DNA of 64,000 nt from CAZEHS01 sp964424355 (GTDB taxonomy: Bacteria; Bacillota; Clostridia; Peptostreptococcales; Acidaminobacteraceae). The notes under the pieces are model-generated. The model was not told the origin of the DNA. It ran no database searches and saw only the letters and a list, made by a program, of their open reading frames with translations. Numbering within the stretch: position 1 is the first letter of the stretch; every line of letters begins with the position of its first letter. Below are positions 1 through 8,953 of the stretch, in pieces. The stretch is taken from NCBI GenBank assembly GCA_964424355.1, contig CAYRIO010000005.1, positions 1-64,000 on the forward strand, given 5' to 3'. Position numbers and translations under genes: made by a program.

Positions 1-8
1 CATAGTTT

Positions 9-95
9 TCTAGGGTTCCGCAGTGCTTACTGGCTGGTCCGAGAGAAAACGCACAGGAAACTGTGTACACGGAAGGATAAAAGCCTGGGAGATAT
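9..95 (+). promoter_or_regulatory. Guanidine-I (ykkC subtype 1) riboswitch aptamer
   Basis: The conserved ykkC blocks are present in order: TAGGGTTCCG (11-20), CTGGTCCGAGAGA (about 33-45), ACACGG (67-72) and GGATAAAAGCCTGGGAGA (75-92). The ACGG block is the subtype-1 signature that binds guanidinium, as opposed to the ppGpp/PRPP subtypes. A terminator hairpin overlaps its 3' end and a small multidrug/DMT-type exporter follows, the usual arrangement for guanidine export. The promoter lies left of the window. Confidence 0.9.
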
Positions 96-124
96 TTCTA
101 AAATATTTCTCGAGGCTTTTTTTG
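82..124 (+). terminator. Riboswitch expression-platform terminator
   Basis: AGCCT (82-86) pairs with AGGCT (113-117), with further pairing of GGGAGA to TCTC inside, followed by a run of seven T. Its 5' arm uses the 3' end of the guanidine aptamer, so ligand binding should prevent hairpin formation and turn the downstream genes on. Confidence 0.8.
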
Positions 125-175
125 TTTTATTCATTTTGGCGTTCGTGAAATTCGGGTAAAAAAGGAGTGATACTG

Positions 176-613
176 ATGCTGTTAAAGTATATGCCAATCT
201 CATTGGTTGTTTTGTCGAGTCTGTGCTATCACCTGTTTCAAAAATCAACACCGGGTGTCATCAATCCGTTTGTGACACTGATTGTCACCTATACCGTTGC
301 CACGGTGGTATCGATTGAGTCGTATTTCATATTCGTACCGAAAGCCAGTATGATCAATTTGGTGGAGGCGCTGAAAACTGCAAATTGGGCAAGTCTTTTG
401 CTGGGATTTGCCGTGGTTGGATTGGAATTGGGATTTTTGCTGTCGTACCGGGCGGGGTGGAATATCAGCGCGGCCAGCCTGCTATCAAATACAACGGTTG
501 CGCTCCTGCTTATTCCGATTGGGCTGCTGCTTTTTAAGGAGAGCATATCCGCCCCGGCCGTTTTAGGTGTGCTCTTATGCCTATCCGGTCTGATTCTTGT
601 TTCAAAGGCATAA
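176..613 (+). CDS. Small EamA/DMT-type membrane exporter, probably guanidinium
   Basis: This 145-residue protein is almost entirely hydrophobic, with four predicted membrane segments and a single EamA-like repeat, the size of half a standard DMT permease, so it probably works as a dimer. The ATG at 176 is preferred over the in-frame GTG at 167 because AAAGGAG (161-167) is correctly spaced only for the ATG. It lies directly behind a guanidine-I riboswitch, which in characterised cases controls guanidinium exporters of the SMR/Gdx type and other exporters. The substrate is therefore inferred from the riboswitch and not from residues in the protein. Confidence 0.75.
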   Translation: MLLKYMPISLVVLSSLCYHLFQKSTPGVINPFVTLIVTYTVATVVSIESYFIFVPKASMINLVEALKTANWASLLLGFAVVGLELGFLLSYRAGWNISAASLLSNTTVALLLIPIGLLLFKESISAPAVLGVLLCLSGLILVSKA

Positions 614-659
614 TGGCGTTCATGCATATGAATCACCCACATACAAAGGAGGCGTAACA

Positions 660-1367
660 ATGAAAAAATTCACGGTGGAAAATGACTTTTGGGAGCTGTT
701 TCCCCATGCCAGGATCGGGATTGTCATCTGCACGGGTATCGATAATACCGTCAAAGATTCGGCGCCCTATGAAAAGATGATTTCGGATGCAGAAAAGGAA
801 GTCTTCAAATACTTGAAGGATCCGGAGTTCAGCAATAATGACGTAATCAGGGTCTGGCGGGATGCCTTCCAGAAATTCAAAACAAAGAAAGGCGCGCGGT
901 CGTCCATTGAAGCCTTGCTGAAGCGGGTCAACAACGGCAATCACATCGGGACGATCAACCCGCTGGTGGACATTTATAATGCCATCTCCCTGAAATATGC
1001 ACTGCCCTGCGGCGGTGAGGATATCGATACCTTTGTTGGCGATGTGAAGCTGACGAAGGCCATTGGAACCGAAAGCTTTGTAACATTGGGTACGGATGAA
1101 AATGCCCCACCCCATGAAGGGGAGATCGTCTATAAGGATGACGCCGGTGCGATTTGCAGATGCTGGAATTGGCGGGAAGCGGTCAGAACCATGCTCACCG
1201 AGAACACGAAGAATGCCTTTCTATGCATCGAATCCGTGGATGAAACGAGGCTGGATGCGTTTGAGGCTGCTTTGAAGGAACTGGCTGCGACCGTACAGGA
1301 AAGACTGGGTGGAGCCTGCAGGATTTCAATTCTGGATAGGAACAATAAAGAAGCGGACATCCTATAA
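660..1367 (+). CDS. B3/B4 tRNA-binding-domain protein
   Basis: A 235-residue soluble protein that resembles the stand-alone B3/B4 domain of the phenylalanyl-tRNA synthetase beta chain (COG3382 type). Typical family features are the early D-x-x-K-D segment, the NPLVDIYNAISLKYALPCGG stretch, and a GDVKLTKA-like core. Such free-standing proteins are suspected of editing or binding tRNA or amino acids, but their role is not settled. The ATG at 660 follows AAGGAGG at 645-651. It is probably co-transcribed with the exporter upstream (46 bp gap) and the radical SAM gene downstream. Confidence 0.75.
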   Translation: MKKFTVENDFWELFPHARIGIVICTGIDNTVKDSAPYEKMISDAEKEVFKYLKDPEFSNNDVIRVWRDAFQKFKTKKGARSSIEALLKRVNNGNHIGTINPLVDIYNAISLKYALPCGGEDIDTFVGDVKLTKAIGTESFVTLGTDENAPPHEGEIVYKDDAGAICRCWNWREAVRTMLTENTKNAFLCIESVDETRLDAFEAALKELAATVQERLGGACRISILDRNNKEADIL

Positions 1368-1385
1368 TTGGAAAGGAGAGTGGCA

Positions 1386-2075
1386 ATGGGCAGTTTCACA
1401 TACAAAGACATTTATGTTGAGGCAGGCAAACGGGTTCTGGAGGTCAATATCCTCCCGGAGAAATACTGCAACTTCGACTGCATCTTTTGCCCCATCGGGC
1501 GGTCGGAAAACAAGGGAGATACCCAAACTTCCTTCGATGGGGCAGAGGATTCATTGATTGAGCTGGAACAGATGATTGACAGTACACAGGCAGACTTGGT
1601 CTTTATCAACTCAAAGGGTGAAGCCTTTGTAAACGATCGAATCGGCGATGTCGTTGATCGGATCAAAGCCAAGGGCCTGCCTGTCCGGCTCCTTACCAAC
1701 GGCTATGTGCTGGGAATGGATGCATATAAGCGTATCGCCAATAAGTGCGACGAGATTATCGGAGAGATCAAGGTGGCAGCGGAAGAAGATTTTCAGAAGA
1801 TCCAGCGGCCCATCGCAGGGTATACCCTGGCGGAACACATTTCAAATATGGCGTCCTTCAATCAACAGTACGACGGGGTGTTCATTTTGGAGGTGACGAT
1901 TCTCAAGGGGTACAACGACAGCGAAGCCGCCGTCGCTTTTACGAAAAGCGTGATCGGCCGGATCGCTCCTGACAGGATCCTCCTTGAAAGGATGAATGAC
2001 GAGCGATTCAAGGGCAAATTGGGAATCAGTGATGAGCAGTATCTCGAAATCTCCGATGCCCTGGGCGTTCATTGA
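1386..2075 (+). CDS. Radical SAM domain protein
   Basis: A 229-residue radical SAM enzyme core. The cluster-binding CxxxCxxC motif is visible as CNFDCIFC with Cys28, Cys32 and Cys35, followed by a compact TIM-barrel-sized domain and no obvious second Fe-S domain. The ATG at 1386 sits 6-8 bases behind AAAGGAG (1372-1378); longer TTG/GTG starts are in frame but fit that site less well. Its reaction cannot be read from the sequence. It follows the B3/B4 gene by 18 bp and is likely in the same guanidine-riboswitch transcript. Confidence 0.8.
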   Translation: MGSFTYKDIYVEAGKRVLEVNILPEKYCNFDCIFCPIGRSENKGDTQTSFDGAEDSLIELEQMIDSTQADLVFINSKGEAFVNDRIGDVVDRIKAKGLPVRLLTNGYVLGMDAYKRIANKCDEIIGEIKVAAEEDFQKIQRPIAGYTLAEHISNMASFNQQYDGVFILEVTILKGYNDSEAAVAFTKSVIGRIAPDRILLERMNDERFKGKLGISDEQYLEISDALGVH

Positions 2076-2171
2076 AGCTTTGAATCAAAACGAAGTCACG
2101 GATGTATCGCTTCTTTAACCCGCTGCTGATAAAGCCAGAAGCGGTGTGCGCATGACCAGTGAGGTGAGCCG

Positions 2172-4136
2172 ATGCCATATGATTTGAACTACCTGACACT
2201 CCTTTCCAAGCAGTACCCCACGGTGGATGCTGTCAGTACCGAAATTGTCAATCTCAGTGCCATTATCAACTTGCCCAAGGGCACGGAGCATTTCATGGCG
2301 GACATCCATGGGGAGCATGAGGCCTTTGAGCATGTGATCCGGAACGCCTCCGGGGTGGTCAAGCGGAAGATTGACGATACATTTGGAGAGGCTTTGACGG
2401 AGGGGCAGAAAAAAGAGCTGGCAACGCTGGTTTACTATCCTCAGGAAAAGATAGACCTTCAAAAGGGGCTCTGTCTTCCGGAACCAGCGCTGCTGGGCTG
2501 GTATGAAACCATGATGACCCGCTTGATTCAGCTCTGTCGGCAATCGGCCTATAAATACACCCGGTCGAAGGTGAGAAAGGCAATCCCCCAGGATTTTCAG
2601 TACATCATCGAGGAGCTTTTGCACGAAAATGAGCACAGCGCCATGAAGCAGGGGTATTATCAAGGGATTGTCGACAGTATCCTGGCGATTGACCGTGGGG
2701 AGGATTTCATCGTTGCTCTGGCGGAGTTGATCCGCAAGCTGGTGGTGGACCATCTGCATATCATCGGGGATATCTATGACCGCGGCCACGGGGCGCATCA
2801 TGTCATGAATACCCTCCGCAGGCATAATTCCGTGGATATCCAGTGGGGCAACCATGATGTCTTGTGGATCGGTGCAGCCTGCGGCTCGGAGGTGTGCATG
2901 GCGGACGCCCTGCGGGTGTCGCTTCGCTATGGGAACCTGGAAACGCTTCAGGAGGGCTATGGCCTGAACCTTACGCCCTTGGTGCGGCTAGCTTTGGACC
3001 ACTACCAAGGGACATACGCCCAAACCTTTCAGGTGAAGGCAAAACAGGGCCAACTGGGGGAGCGGGATCTGGACCTGCTGTCGCGGATGCAAAAGGCCAT
3101 TACCGTGATTCAGTTGAAGCTGGAAGGACAATTGGCCCAGCGGCGTCCGGAGCTTCATTTGGCGCATCGGCGGCTTCTCCATCTCGTTGACTTCCGGGCG
3201 GGGACCATTGCCATCGGAGAGAAGGTATACCCCCTGCGGGACGCCGATTTTCCAACAGTGGATCCGGCGCATCCCTACGTGCTGACCGCAGAAGAACAGG
3301 ATGTGCTGGATCGGCTGAAAACCTCTTTCCAACACGCAACAGACCTTCAGAAGCATGCGCGGTTCCTGATTGATAAGGGTGGCATGTACAAAGTATACAA
3401 TGCAAACCTGCTCTATCACGGATGCATCCCTTTGACGGCAGAGGGTGAATTTCAGGCCTTTAAGCTCAGGGGAAGGTCACTCAAGGGCAAAGCCCTGTTG
3501 GATGCCTTTGATGAGATGGTCAGGCTGGCCTATTATGCCCAGGATCCCCAGGAGAGGGCTCTGGCCCTGGATGTGGTGTGGTATTTGTGGTGCGGGGAGC
3601 ATTCCCCCCTGTTCGGGAAGAGCAAAATGGCCACCTTCGAGCGGTATTTCATCGCCGAAAACGAAACCCACAGGGAAGTGAAAAATCCCTATTATGCGTG
3701 GCGCGACGATGAGTCGACCTGCATGCGGATCCTGGACGAATTTGGCCTGAATGCCGCCGCCAGCCACATCATCAACGGGCATGTGCCCGTGAAGGTTGCG
3801 GCCGGGGAGCTACCCATCAAAGCCAATGGCAGGCTCATCACCATCGATGGCGGATTCTCCAAAGCCTATCAGAAGGAGACCGGCATCGCCGGGTACACCC
3901 TGATCTTCAATTCCCAGGGGATGCATCTGGTATCCCATGAGCCCTTCGACTCCAAAGAACGTGCCATCCAGGAGGATCTGGATATCCTGCCGACCAGCGT
4001 GTTCATCGAAAAGAACCAGGCCCGGGTCCTGGTGGGAGATACGGACGACGGAGCGGGGCTCAAAATGGAGATTGCCGCACTGAAGAGCCTCTTGCAGGCA
4101 TATCGGTCGGGCGCCGTGAAGGAAAGGCACCCCTGA
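2172..4136 (+). CDS. fbp: Fructose-1,6-bisphosphatase, class III
   Basis: This 654-residue protein hydrolyses fructose 1,6-bisphosphate to fructose 6-phosphate in gluconeogenesis. It matches the large Firmicute-specific class III enzyme in length (about 640-670 residues) and in its metallophosphatase motifs: ADIHGEHE near residue 43, GDIYDRGHGAHHVM near 198 and WGNHD near 225. Class III enzymes are cytoplasmic and manganese-dependent. The ATG at 2172 has GAGGTG at 2160. The gene stands alone, about 96 bp from the radical SAM gene, with no terminator I could identify before the next gene. Confidence 0.93.
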   Translation: MPYDLNYLTLLSKQYPTVDAVSTEIVNLSAIINLPKGTEHFMADIHGEHEAFEHVIRNASGVVKRKIDDTFGEALTEGQKKELATLVYYPQEKIDLQKGLCLPEPALLGWYETMMTRLIQLCRQSAYKYTRSKVRKAIPQDFQYIIEELLHENEHSAMKQGYYQGIVDSILAIDRGEDFIVALAELIRKLVVDHLHIIGDIYDRGHGAHHVMNTLRRHNSVDIQWGNHDVLWIGAACGSEVCMADALRVSLRYGNLETLQEGYGLNLTPLVRLALDHYQGTYAQTFQVKAKQGQLGERDLDLLSRMQKAITVIQLKLEGQLAQRRPELHLAHRRLLHLVDFRAGTIAIGEKVYPLRDADFPTVDPAHPYVLTAEEQDVLDRLKTSFQHATDLQKHARFLIDKGGMYKVYNANLLYHGCIPLTAEGEFQAFKLRGRSLKGKALLDAFDEMVRLAYYAQDPQERALALDVVWYLWCGEHSPLFGKSKMATFERYFIAENETHREVKNPYYAWRDDESTCMRILDEFGLNAAASHIINGHVPVKVAAGELPIKANGRLITIDGGFSKAYQKETGIAGYTLIFNSQGMHLVSHEPFDSKERAIQEDLDILPTSVFIEKNQARVLVGDTDDGAGLKMEIAALKSLLQAYRSGAVKERHP

Positions 4137-4233
4137 TCTCTCGGGGAAGCGGCGGACAGCGGGAAAACCGAGAATACCGAATGTGAGGGCTCGGTTTATA
4201 ACCCGTTTACAATACAATTCTGTGCGGGTGGGC

Positions 4234-4239
4234 TATAAT
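4234..4239 (+). promoter_or_regulatory. Probable -10 box for the thioesterase gene
   Basis: A perfect TATAAT lies 30 bp ahead of the start codon. The best -35 candidate, TTTACA at 4206, has a 22-bp spacer, which is too long, so only the -10 element is supported. Confidence 0.4.
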
Positions 4240-4263
4240 GGTCCTAAAAAGGAGAATATCCTG

Positions 4264-4683
4264 ATGAAAATCCATCATATGTCCCGATTGGTGAAATCGG
4301 AAGACCTGAACCATCACGGCACCCTGTTTGCGGGCCGCATGGCCGAATGGTTTGTGGAGGGGTCGTTCATCGCGGCGGCAACGCTCCACGGTGAGCCCAA
4401 CGATATCGTCTGTGTCAAGGTTCATGGATTCCTGTTCGGCAAGCCTGCTCAAAAGGGATCCATCATCGAGCTGCACACCATGGTGGCCCATGTAGGCCGC
4501 ACGAGCCTGACGGTGTACGGAAAGGCCACCCTCTGCGATCAGGAAGAAATTCTGGTGGACGGCTATACCACCTTTGTCTGCGTGGATGAAGACGGTCGCC
4601 CGAAGCCCCATGGGTTGGCACCGATTGAGGGGGCCGATGCTGCTGAGCAAGTGATTATCGATACTGCTGCCGGCTTGCGTTAA
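4264..4683 (+). CDS. Hotdog-fold acyl-CoA thioesterase
   Basis: A 139-residue hotdog protein of the YciA/BFIT acyl-CoA hydrolase group, which hydrolyses acyl-CoA to free acid and CoA. The family segment with His-His-Gly-Thr-Leu-Phe-Ala-Gly near residue 20 is present; in this family the adjacent Asn/His and the following acid form the active site across a dimer. The upstream extension from 4183 is not used: ATG 4264 follows GGAG at 4251 and a TATAAT at 4234. The specific acyl substrate is unknown. Confidence 0.85.
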   Translation: MKIHHMSRLVKSEDLNHHGTLFAGRMAEWFVEGSFIAAATLHGEPNDIVCVKVHGFLFGKPAQKGSIIELHTMVAHVGRTSLTVYGKATLCDQEEILVDGYTTFVCVDEDGRPKPHGLAPIEGADAAEQVIIDTAAGLR

Positions 4684-4702
4684 TCGTTCTAGAGAAAACA
4701 GG

Positions 4703-4745
4703 AGTTCCCGTTCTTCTGAATGCAGGAGAGGGGGAACTTTTTTGT
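4703..4745 (+). terminator. Rho-independent terminator
   Basis: AGTTCCC (4703-4709) pairs with GGGAACT (4732-4738), with a G-T-rich inner stem, followed by a six-T run. Confidence 0.75.
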
Positions 4746-4772
4746 TTAGGAAGACATTAAAATTTCTTTAAT

Positions 4773-4804
4773 TTGATAACGACTGGCATCGAATGGACTA
4801 TAAT
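4773..4804 (+). promoter_or_regulatory. Possible promoter of uppP
   Basis: TATAAT at 4799-4804 is a perfect -10. TTGATA at 4773-4778 could be the -35, but the 20-bp spacer is long, so the -35 assignment is weak. Confidence 0.4.
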
Positions 4805-4841
4805 GGGCAGGGACGTTGAAAAAATACTGGAGGTACAAACC

Positions 4842-5660
4842 GTGGAGTTCATGGAAATATTCAAGGCAATCATCCTGGGTGTTGTCCAGGGGATTACTGA
4901 ATGGCTGCCAGTCAGCAGCACCGGGCATCTGATCCTGGTGGAGGAGTTCATCCGTTTCAATCTCAGTGACATTTTCCGCAGTACCTTCATGGTGGTGATC
5001 CAACTGGGGTCCATCCTGGCGGTGTTGGTACTTTATTTCAAAAAGCTGAACCCCTTCGATTCGGGGAAGACGGATCATCAGAGAAAAGAAACCTTCAGCC
5101 TATGGGTGAAAATCTTGGTGGCTTCCATTCCGGCGGCCGTCATCGGGTTGCTTTATGATGATGCCATCGACCGGCTGTTCTATAATCCGACAACGGTTTC
5201 CATCACCCTGATTGTCTATGGGGTCATCTTTATCCTGCTGGAAAATCGTAAAAAGATCCCCCGCGTTTCAGAATTCGCAGATCTCAGCTATGTGCTGGCG
5301 CTGTTCATCGGCGTGTTCCAGATGCTGGCCCTGATTCCCGGGACCTCTCGATCCGGAGCCACCATCGTCGGAGCCGTCCTGATGGGCTGTTCCCGAACCG
5401 TGGCAGCGGAGTTCTCGTTTTTCCTGGCACTGCCGGTGATGCTGGGGGCCAGTGCGCTGAAGCTCCTGAAGGCCGGTTTTGGCTTCAATGGCCTGGAGTG
5501 GACCGTGCTGGGGGTTGGGTCCCTGGTGGCGTTCCTGGTGTCCCTGTTTGCCATCAAGTTCCTGATGAGCTATATCCAACGTCATGATTTCAAGGCCTTT
5601 GGCTACTACCGGATCGTCCTGGGTCTCATCGTTCTGGCCTACTTCTACCTGTTGCATTGA
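4842..5660 (+). CDS. uppP: Undecaprenyl-diphosphatase (BacA/UppP)
   Basis: An integral membrane phosphatase that converts undecaprenyl pyrophosphate to undecaprenyl phosphate, recycling the lipid carrier for cell-wall synthesis and giving bacitracin tolerance. Both family signatures are present: EWLPVSSTGHL near residue 21 and PGTSRSGATI near 168, in a 272-residue protein with about eight membrane segments. I choose GTG 4842 because GGAGG (4829-4833) lies 8 bases upstream; the internal ATG at 4851 is too far. It has its own -10 and terminator, so it is monocistronic. Confidence 0.93.
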   Translation: MEFMEIFKAIILGVVQGITEWLPVSSTGHLILVEEFIRFNLSDIFRSTFMVVIQLGSILAVLVLYFKKLNPFDSGKTDHQRKETFSLWVKILVASIPAAVIGLLYDDAIDRLFYNPTTVSITLIVYGVIFILLENRKKIPRVSEFADLSYVLALFIGVFQMLALIPGTSRSGATIVGAVLMGCSRTVAAEFSFFLALPVMLGASALKLLKAGFGFNGLEWTVLGVGSLVAFLVSLFAIKFLMSYIQRHDFKAFGYYRIVLGLIVLAYFYLLH

Positions 5661-5683
5661 TCGGACCGACTGTGTCCTCCTGA

Positions 5684-5712
5684 GAATCCTTCCCCTGAAG
5701 GATTCTTTTTTA
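5684..5712 (+). terminator. Rho-independent terminator
   Basis: GAATCCTT (5684-5691) and AAGGATTC (5698-5705) form a perfect 8-bp stem, followed by TTTTTT. Confidence 0.88.
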
Positions 5713-5782
5713 TGTGCTTGCGCGGTTCATCACGGGGTATCTATGAGCAAAGCACAATTAAAAAGAAGAAAGGAGACTGTCG

Positions 5783-6733
5783 ATGAGTCAGCCATTAAGA
5801 GTCGTAATCGCTTTAGGAGGGAACGCCCTCCAGGCCCCAGGCAGTTCGGCCACTGCCGATGCCCAGTTGGCAGTAGTGAAGGAAACTTGCGAGTATCTGG
5901 CGGAAATCAGCTGCCAGGGCTATGAAATCGCCCTGGCCCATGGAAACGGCCCTCAGGTGGGACGGATCCTGCTGGCATCGGAAACCGCCAAGGATGTGAC
6001 CCCGGCCATGCCCTTTGATGTGTGCGGTGCCATGAGCCAGGGCTATATCGGCTATCATATCCAGCAGGGGCTTAAATACGCCCTGAACAAGCGGAACAAG
6101 AATATCCCCGTCGTGAGTTTGGTCACGCAGGTGGTCGTTGAGAAGGAGGACCCAGCCTTCGCGAATCCCACCAAGCCCATCGGCCCCTTCTATAATGAAG
6201 CGGAAGCCAAGGCCATCATGGCCGAAAAGGGATATGTGATGAAGGAAGATGCCGGTCGCGGCTGGAGACGGGTGGTGCCTTCCCCCATGCCGCGGAAAAT
6301 CGTCGAGCTGGATTCCATCATCCGACTGTGGGATTCCACCATCGTCATCACGGTGGGCGGCGGCGGGATTCCGGTTATCGAGAAGATGGACGGGACCCTG
6401 GAAGGGGTAGCTGCCGTCATCGACAAGGATCTGGCTGCAGAACGGCTGGCTGAGGATGTGAATGCGGATATTCTGATGATTCTGACGGAAGTGGAGCAGG
6501 TCTGCGTGGATTTCGGCAAGCCAACGCAGAAAGCCCTGACAGTCATGACTCTGGCAGACGCCGCCCGCTATGTGGATGAAGGGCATTTTGCACCCGGCAG
6601 CATGCTGCCCAAGGTTCAGGCGGCCATGAAGTTCGTCCAGGCAAACCCGCACAAGAAAGCCATCATCACCTCCCTGAACCATGCGGTGGATGCCCTGGAA
6701 GGCAAATCGGGCACGCTGGTCACCTTCAACTGA
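5783..6733 (+). CDS. arcC: Carbamate kinase
   Basis: A 316-residue amino acid kinase that makes ATP and carbamate from carbamoyl phosphate and ADP, the last energy-yielding step of arginine/citrulline fermentation. The N-terminal ALGGNAL motif, the GNGPQVG phosphate-binding segment, and the conserved late ADIL-LTEV region are all present, and the length is that expected. No arginine deiminase or ornithine transcarbamylase is nearby, so the carbamoyl phosphate source is outside the window. It converges on an ornithine cyclodeaminase-family gene, which hints at ornithine disposal. Confidence 0.95.
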   Translation: MSQPLRVVIALGGNALQAPGSSATADAQLAVVKETCEYLAEISCQGYEIALAHGNGPQVGRILLASETAKDVTPAMPFDVCGAMSQGYIGYHIQQGLKYALNKRNKNIPVVSLVTQVVVEKEDPAFANPTKPIGPFYNEAEAKAIMAEKGYVMKEDAGRGWRRVVPSPMPRKIVELDSIIRLWDSTIVITVGGGGIPVIEKMDGTLEGVAAVIDKDLAAERLAEDVNADILMILTEVEQVCVDFGKPTQKALTVMTLADAARYVDEGHFAPGSMLPKVQAAMKFVQANPHKKAIITSLNHAVDALEGKSGTLVTFN

Positions 6734-6740
6734 CCCATTA

Positions 6741-6780
6741 AAAAGACACCTTGAGGACTAAATTCTTCAAGGTGTCTTTT
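6741..6780. terminator. Bidirectional terminator between arcC and the cyclodeaminase gene
   Basis: AAAAGACACCTTGA (6741-6754) is exactly complementary to TCAAGGTGTCTTTT (6767-6780). The A-run and T-run make it work in both directions for the two convergent genes. Confidence 0.9.
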
Positions 6781-6796
6781 GTGAGTTCAGCAGGTA

Positions 6797-7789
6797 TCAC
6801 AGGGTGATGTGTTGACCCACACCCTGCGCCAGGGCAGCTCGGTAGATGCGGTCTGCGGTGACGATATCCTGGGGGGCGATGCCAACGCTCTTGAAAACCG
6901 TGATGTCCTGGGGTGTGCCCCGGCCGGGGATCTTTCCGAGAATCAGGTTCCCCAGTTCGCCGGTGATCCGATTCTTGTCGATCCGGCCTGCGTTCAGGGG
7001 GATCATGATGTCGCCGGCTTCCTCTTCACAGGCGTCCCAGGCGTCGATGTACAGGCGGTCGCAGGTGCCGATCAGGGTTTCGTCCAGTTCCTGCATGTTC
7101 AGGGTAAAGGAGCCGACGCCGTTCACATGGGTGCCAGGGGAGACGAGGGCCCCATCGAACACAGGGGTGTGGCTGCTGGTGGCGCAGGTGATGATCTGCG
7201 CGCCGATGACAGCGGCTTCCGGAGAAACGGCCTCCACGATCCGTACGCTGAAGGCTTCGGAAAACCGCAGCGCCATCTCGGCAGCGAAAGCCTGACGCTG
7301 TTGGGCGTTGCGGGAATAGATCCGGACCTCTTCAAGGCTGCGGACGGTCAGCATCGCTTCCAGCTGCAGCTCAGCCTGTCCGCCGGTGCCAAAGAGTGCG
7401 GCGACCCTTGCGTTCGGATCAGCCAGGAGATCGGTGGCGGCCCCAGTGGCAGCCCCGGTGCGGATTTTTGTCAGGGCGGCGCCATCCATCATGCAGAGGG
7501 TTTCCCCGGTGTGGCAGTCCAGCAGCAGCATGGTGGCAGAGATGACCGGCCGGTTATGCGCCTTGTTTCCCGGGAAAAAGGAAAGGATCTTGATCCCCGC
7601 CTTCCCGCCGTTTTCAACAGAAGCAGGCATGAACAGGAAACAGTCCTGCTGGTCTGCGCCGGCCAGCTTTTGCCGCACCGGGGCCTCTGTCTCTCCAGCG
7701 GATTGCAGCCTATACGCATCCTTCACGGCGGCAATGGCTTCCTTCATGGTAAAGAGGCCGGTGATGTCTTTTTCAGTCAGTATCAGCAT
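6797..7789 (-). CDS. Ornithine cyclodeaminase / mu-crystallin family protein
   Basis: A 330-residue NAD-dependent enzyme with a Rossmann fold (ALFGTGGQA near residue 131) and the family segment MMDGAALTKIRTGAATGAA near 99-117. Family members deaminate ornithine to proline, or act as alanine or ketimine dehydrogenases, so the substrate is not certain. Its position tail-to-tail with carbamate kinase favours ornithine. On its strand an AGGT-type ribosome site precedes the ATG at 7789. Confidence 0.85.
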   Translation of the reverse strand: MLILTEKDITGLFTMKEAIAAVKDAYRLQSAGETEAPVRQKLAGADQQDCFLFMPASVENGGKAGIKILSFFPGNKAHNRPVISATMLLLDCHTGETLCMMDGAALTKIRTGAATGAATDLLADPNARVAALFGTGGQAELQLEAMLTVRSLEEVRIYSRNAQQRQAFAAEMALRFSEAFSVRIVEAVSPEAAVIGAQIITCATSSHTPVFDGALVSPGTHVNGVGSFTLNMQELDETLIGTCDRLYIDAWDACEEEAGDIMIPLNAGRIDKNRITGELGNLILGKIPGRGTPQDITVFKSVGIAPQDIVTADRIYRAALAQGVGQHITL

Positions 7790-7923
7790 GGTTAATTACC
7801 TCCGGCATTATTATATCATGGTTCATTGCCTCTAGTTCCTCGTAAGGCAATGGATTCGCGCAATCCCGGCGTCGCTTCATACAGTCGTATTGGGCACACT
7901 GCACAATCTATCATAAAAAAAGG

Positions 7924-7956
7924 TTGACAGCCCCCCGGTGGTGGTATCAGTATGAT
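7924..7956 (+). promoter_or_regulatory. Possible promoter for the 8019 gene
   Basis: A perfect TTGACA (7924-7929) and a TATGAT (7951-7956) lie in the 229-bp gap, but the 21-bp spacer is long, so the pairing is uncertain. Confidence 0.35.
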
Positions 7957-8018
7957 GTAAAGGCTTGCGACACAGGGACTTGCGGCAAGCCAATCAACTT
8001 TAAAAGGGGTGCGTCAAC

Positions 8019-8891
8019 ATGGATAGTAAACGAATGGTTCTTGAAGAATTCACCATGGACTTTGATATGAGCCGGATTCGCAATCTGGCGCTTTCGGAAA
8101 AATTCACGCTCGTGAATCACATCAAATTGATCTACACCGAATCTCAGAATGCACATAAGAACGGGATTAAGAATCTTGAAAAATCGGAGAACTACACCGT
8201 TAACAAGACCTACAATCTGTTCGCATTGCTTCTGGTGGATGACGTTTCTTATGATGCCATCAAGGAGATCGTCCGGAATTATGCGCAGAACTTTGAAAAG
8301 AGTGATACGTATTACTCCCAGATTGCCATTTTAGGCATGGGGATCATGATGATCCAAAAAGAATTCCCCGCCGATGCGATCCTGAGCTTCCTGATGCATC
8401 TCCTGGGTGAAGATTTCCTGAACAACAACCTGAAATACACCGGACGCATGAGCGCTGAGGAAGCGGCACACTTTGAATTTGAAACCCAGATCGAGTATAA
8501 GCCCTTTGAAGGGAACCTGAGACGGGTGAAGTATGACCTGCTGGCCCTGCTCAGACTGCGGGACACAAAGGGACTGGAAACCGTCAGATCCCTCATCAAC
8601 GGGAAATATGGGGATCCGAAATTGAAGTTGTATTTCAACATGATGGATCTCTCGGTGCCGGAGGTGATGGACTACCTGGCGGATGATATGAAGGAAGCCC
8701 TGCTGACCGAGGATCGGGTTAAAGCATACGGCGCCTACGCGCTGCTGAAGGGGCAGGATGTATTCTCCACCCACTACATGTTCAATTCCGTTATCGGAAA
8801 ATATTCCCGGTTTGACAAGGATTCTGGAGAGATTGAGCAGGAGTTGGGTCTGCGCCTGACGGAAATCCTTGCGAAAGCCGGTCTGAACTGA
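8019..8891 (+). CDS. Conserved hypothetical protein, function not recognised
   Basis: A 290-residue, largely helical cytoplasmic protein without signal peptide, membrane segment or recognisable catalytic motif. The start ATG follows AAAAGGGG at 8004-8010. The N-terminal third is acidic/basic mixed and a hydrophobic helix (residues about 95-125) resembles a packed core helix, not a membrane span. It is flanked by its own possible promoter and a hairpin, so it is likely expressed singly. I do not recognise the family. Confidence 0.7.
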   Translation: MDSKRMVLEEFTMDFDMSRIRNLALSEKFTLVNHIKLIYTESQNAHKNGIKNLEKSENYTVNKTYNLFALLLVDDVSYDAIKEIVRNYAQNFEKSDTYYSQIAILGMGIMMIQKEFPADAILSFLMHLLGEDFLNNNLKYTGRMSAEEAAHFEFETQIEYKPFEGNLRRVKYDLLALLRLRDTKGLETVRSLINGKYGDPKLKLYFNMMDLSVPEVMDYLADDMKEALLTEDRVKAYGAYALLKGQDVFSTHYMFNSVIGKYSRFDKDSGEIEQELGLRLTEILAKAGLN

Positions 8892-8922
8892 AATGAAGTC
8901 CCTGTTTGATGACACCACAGCC

Positions 8923-8953
8923 AAAGCCATGGAAAGCAACTTTCCATGGCTTT
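8923..8953. terminator. Hairpin, probable terminator
   Basis: AAAGCCATGGAAAG (8923-8936) and CTTTCCATGGCTTT (8940-8953) form a perfect 14-bp stem with a three-base loop, just after the 8019 gene. The T-run after it is poor. Confidence 0.65.

Noticed and set aside
6809..7795. Long plus-strand frame opposite the cyclodeaminase gene
   Set aside because: The minus-strand frame has full enzyme motifs and a ribosome site; the plus-strand frame is a GC-rich shadow.
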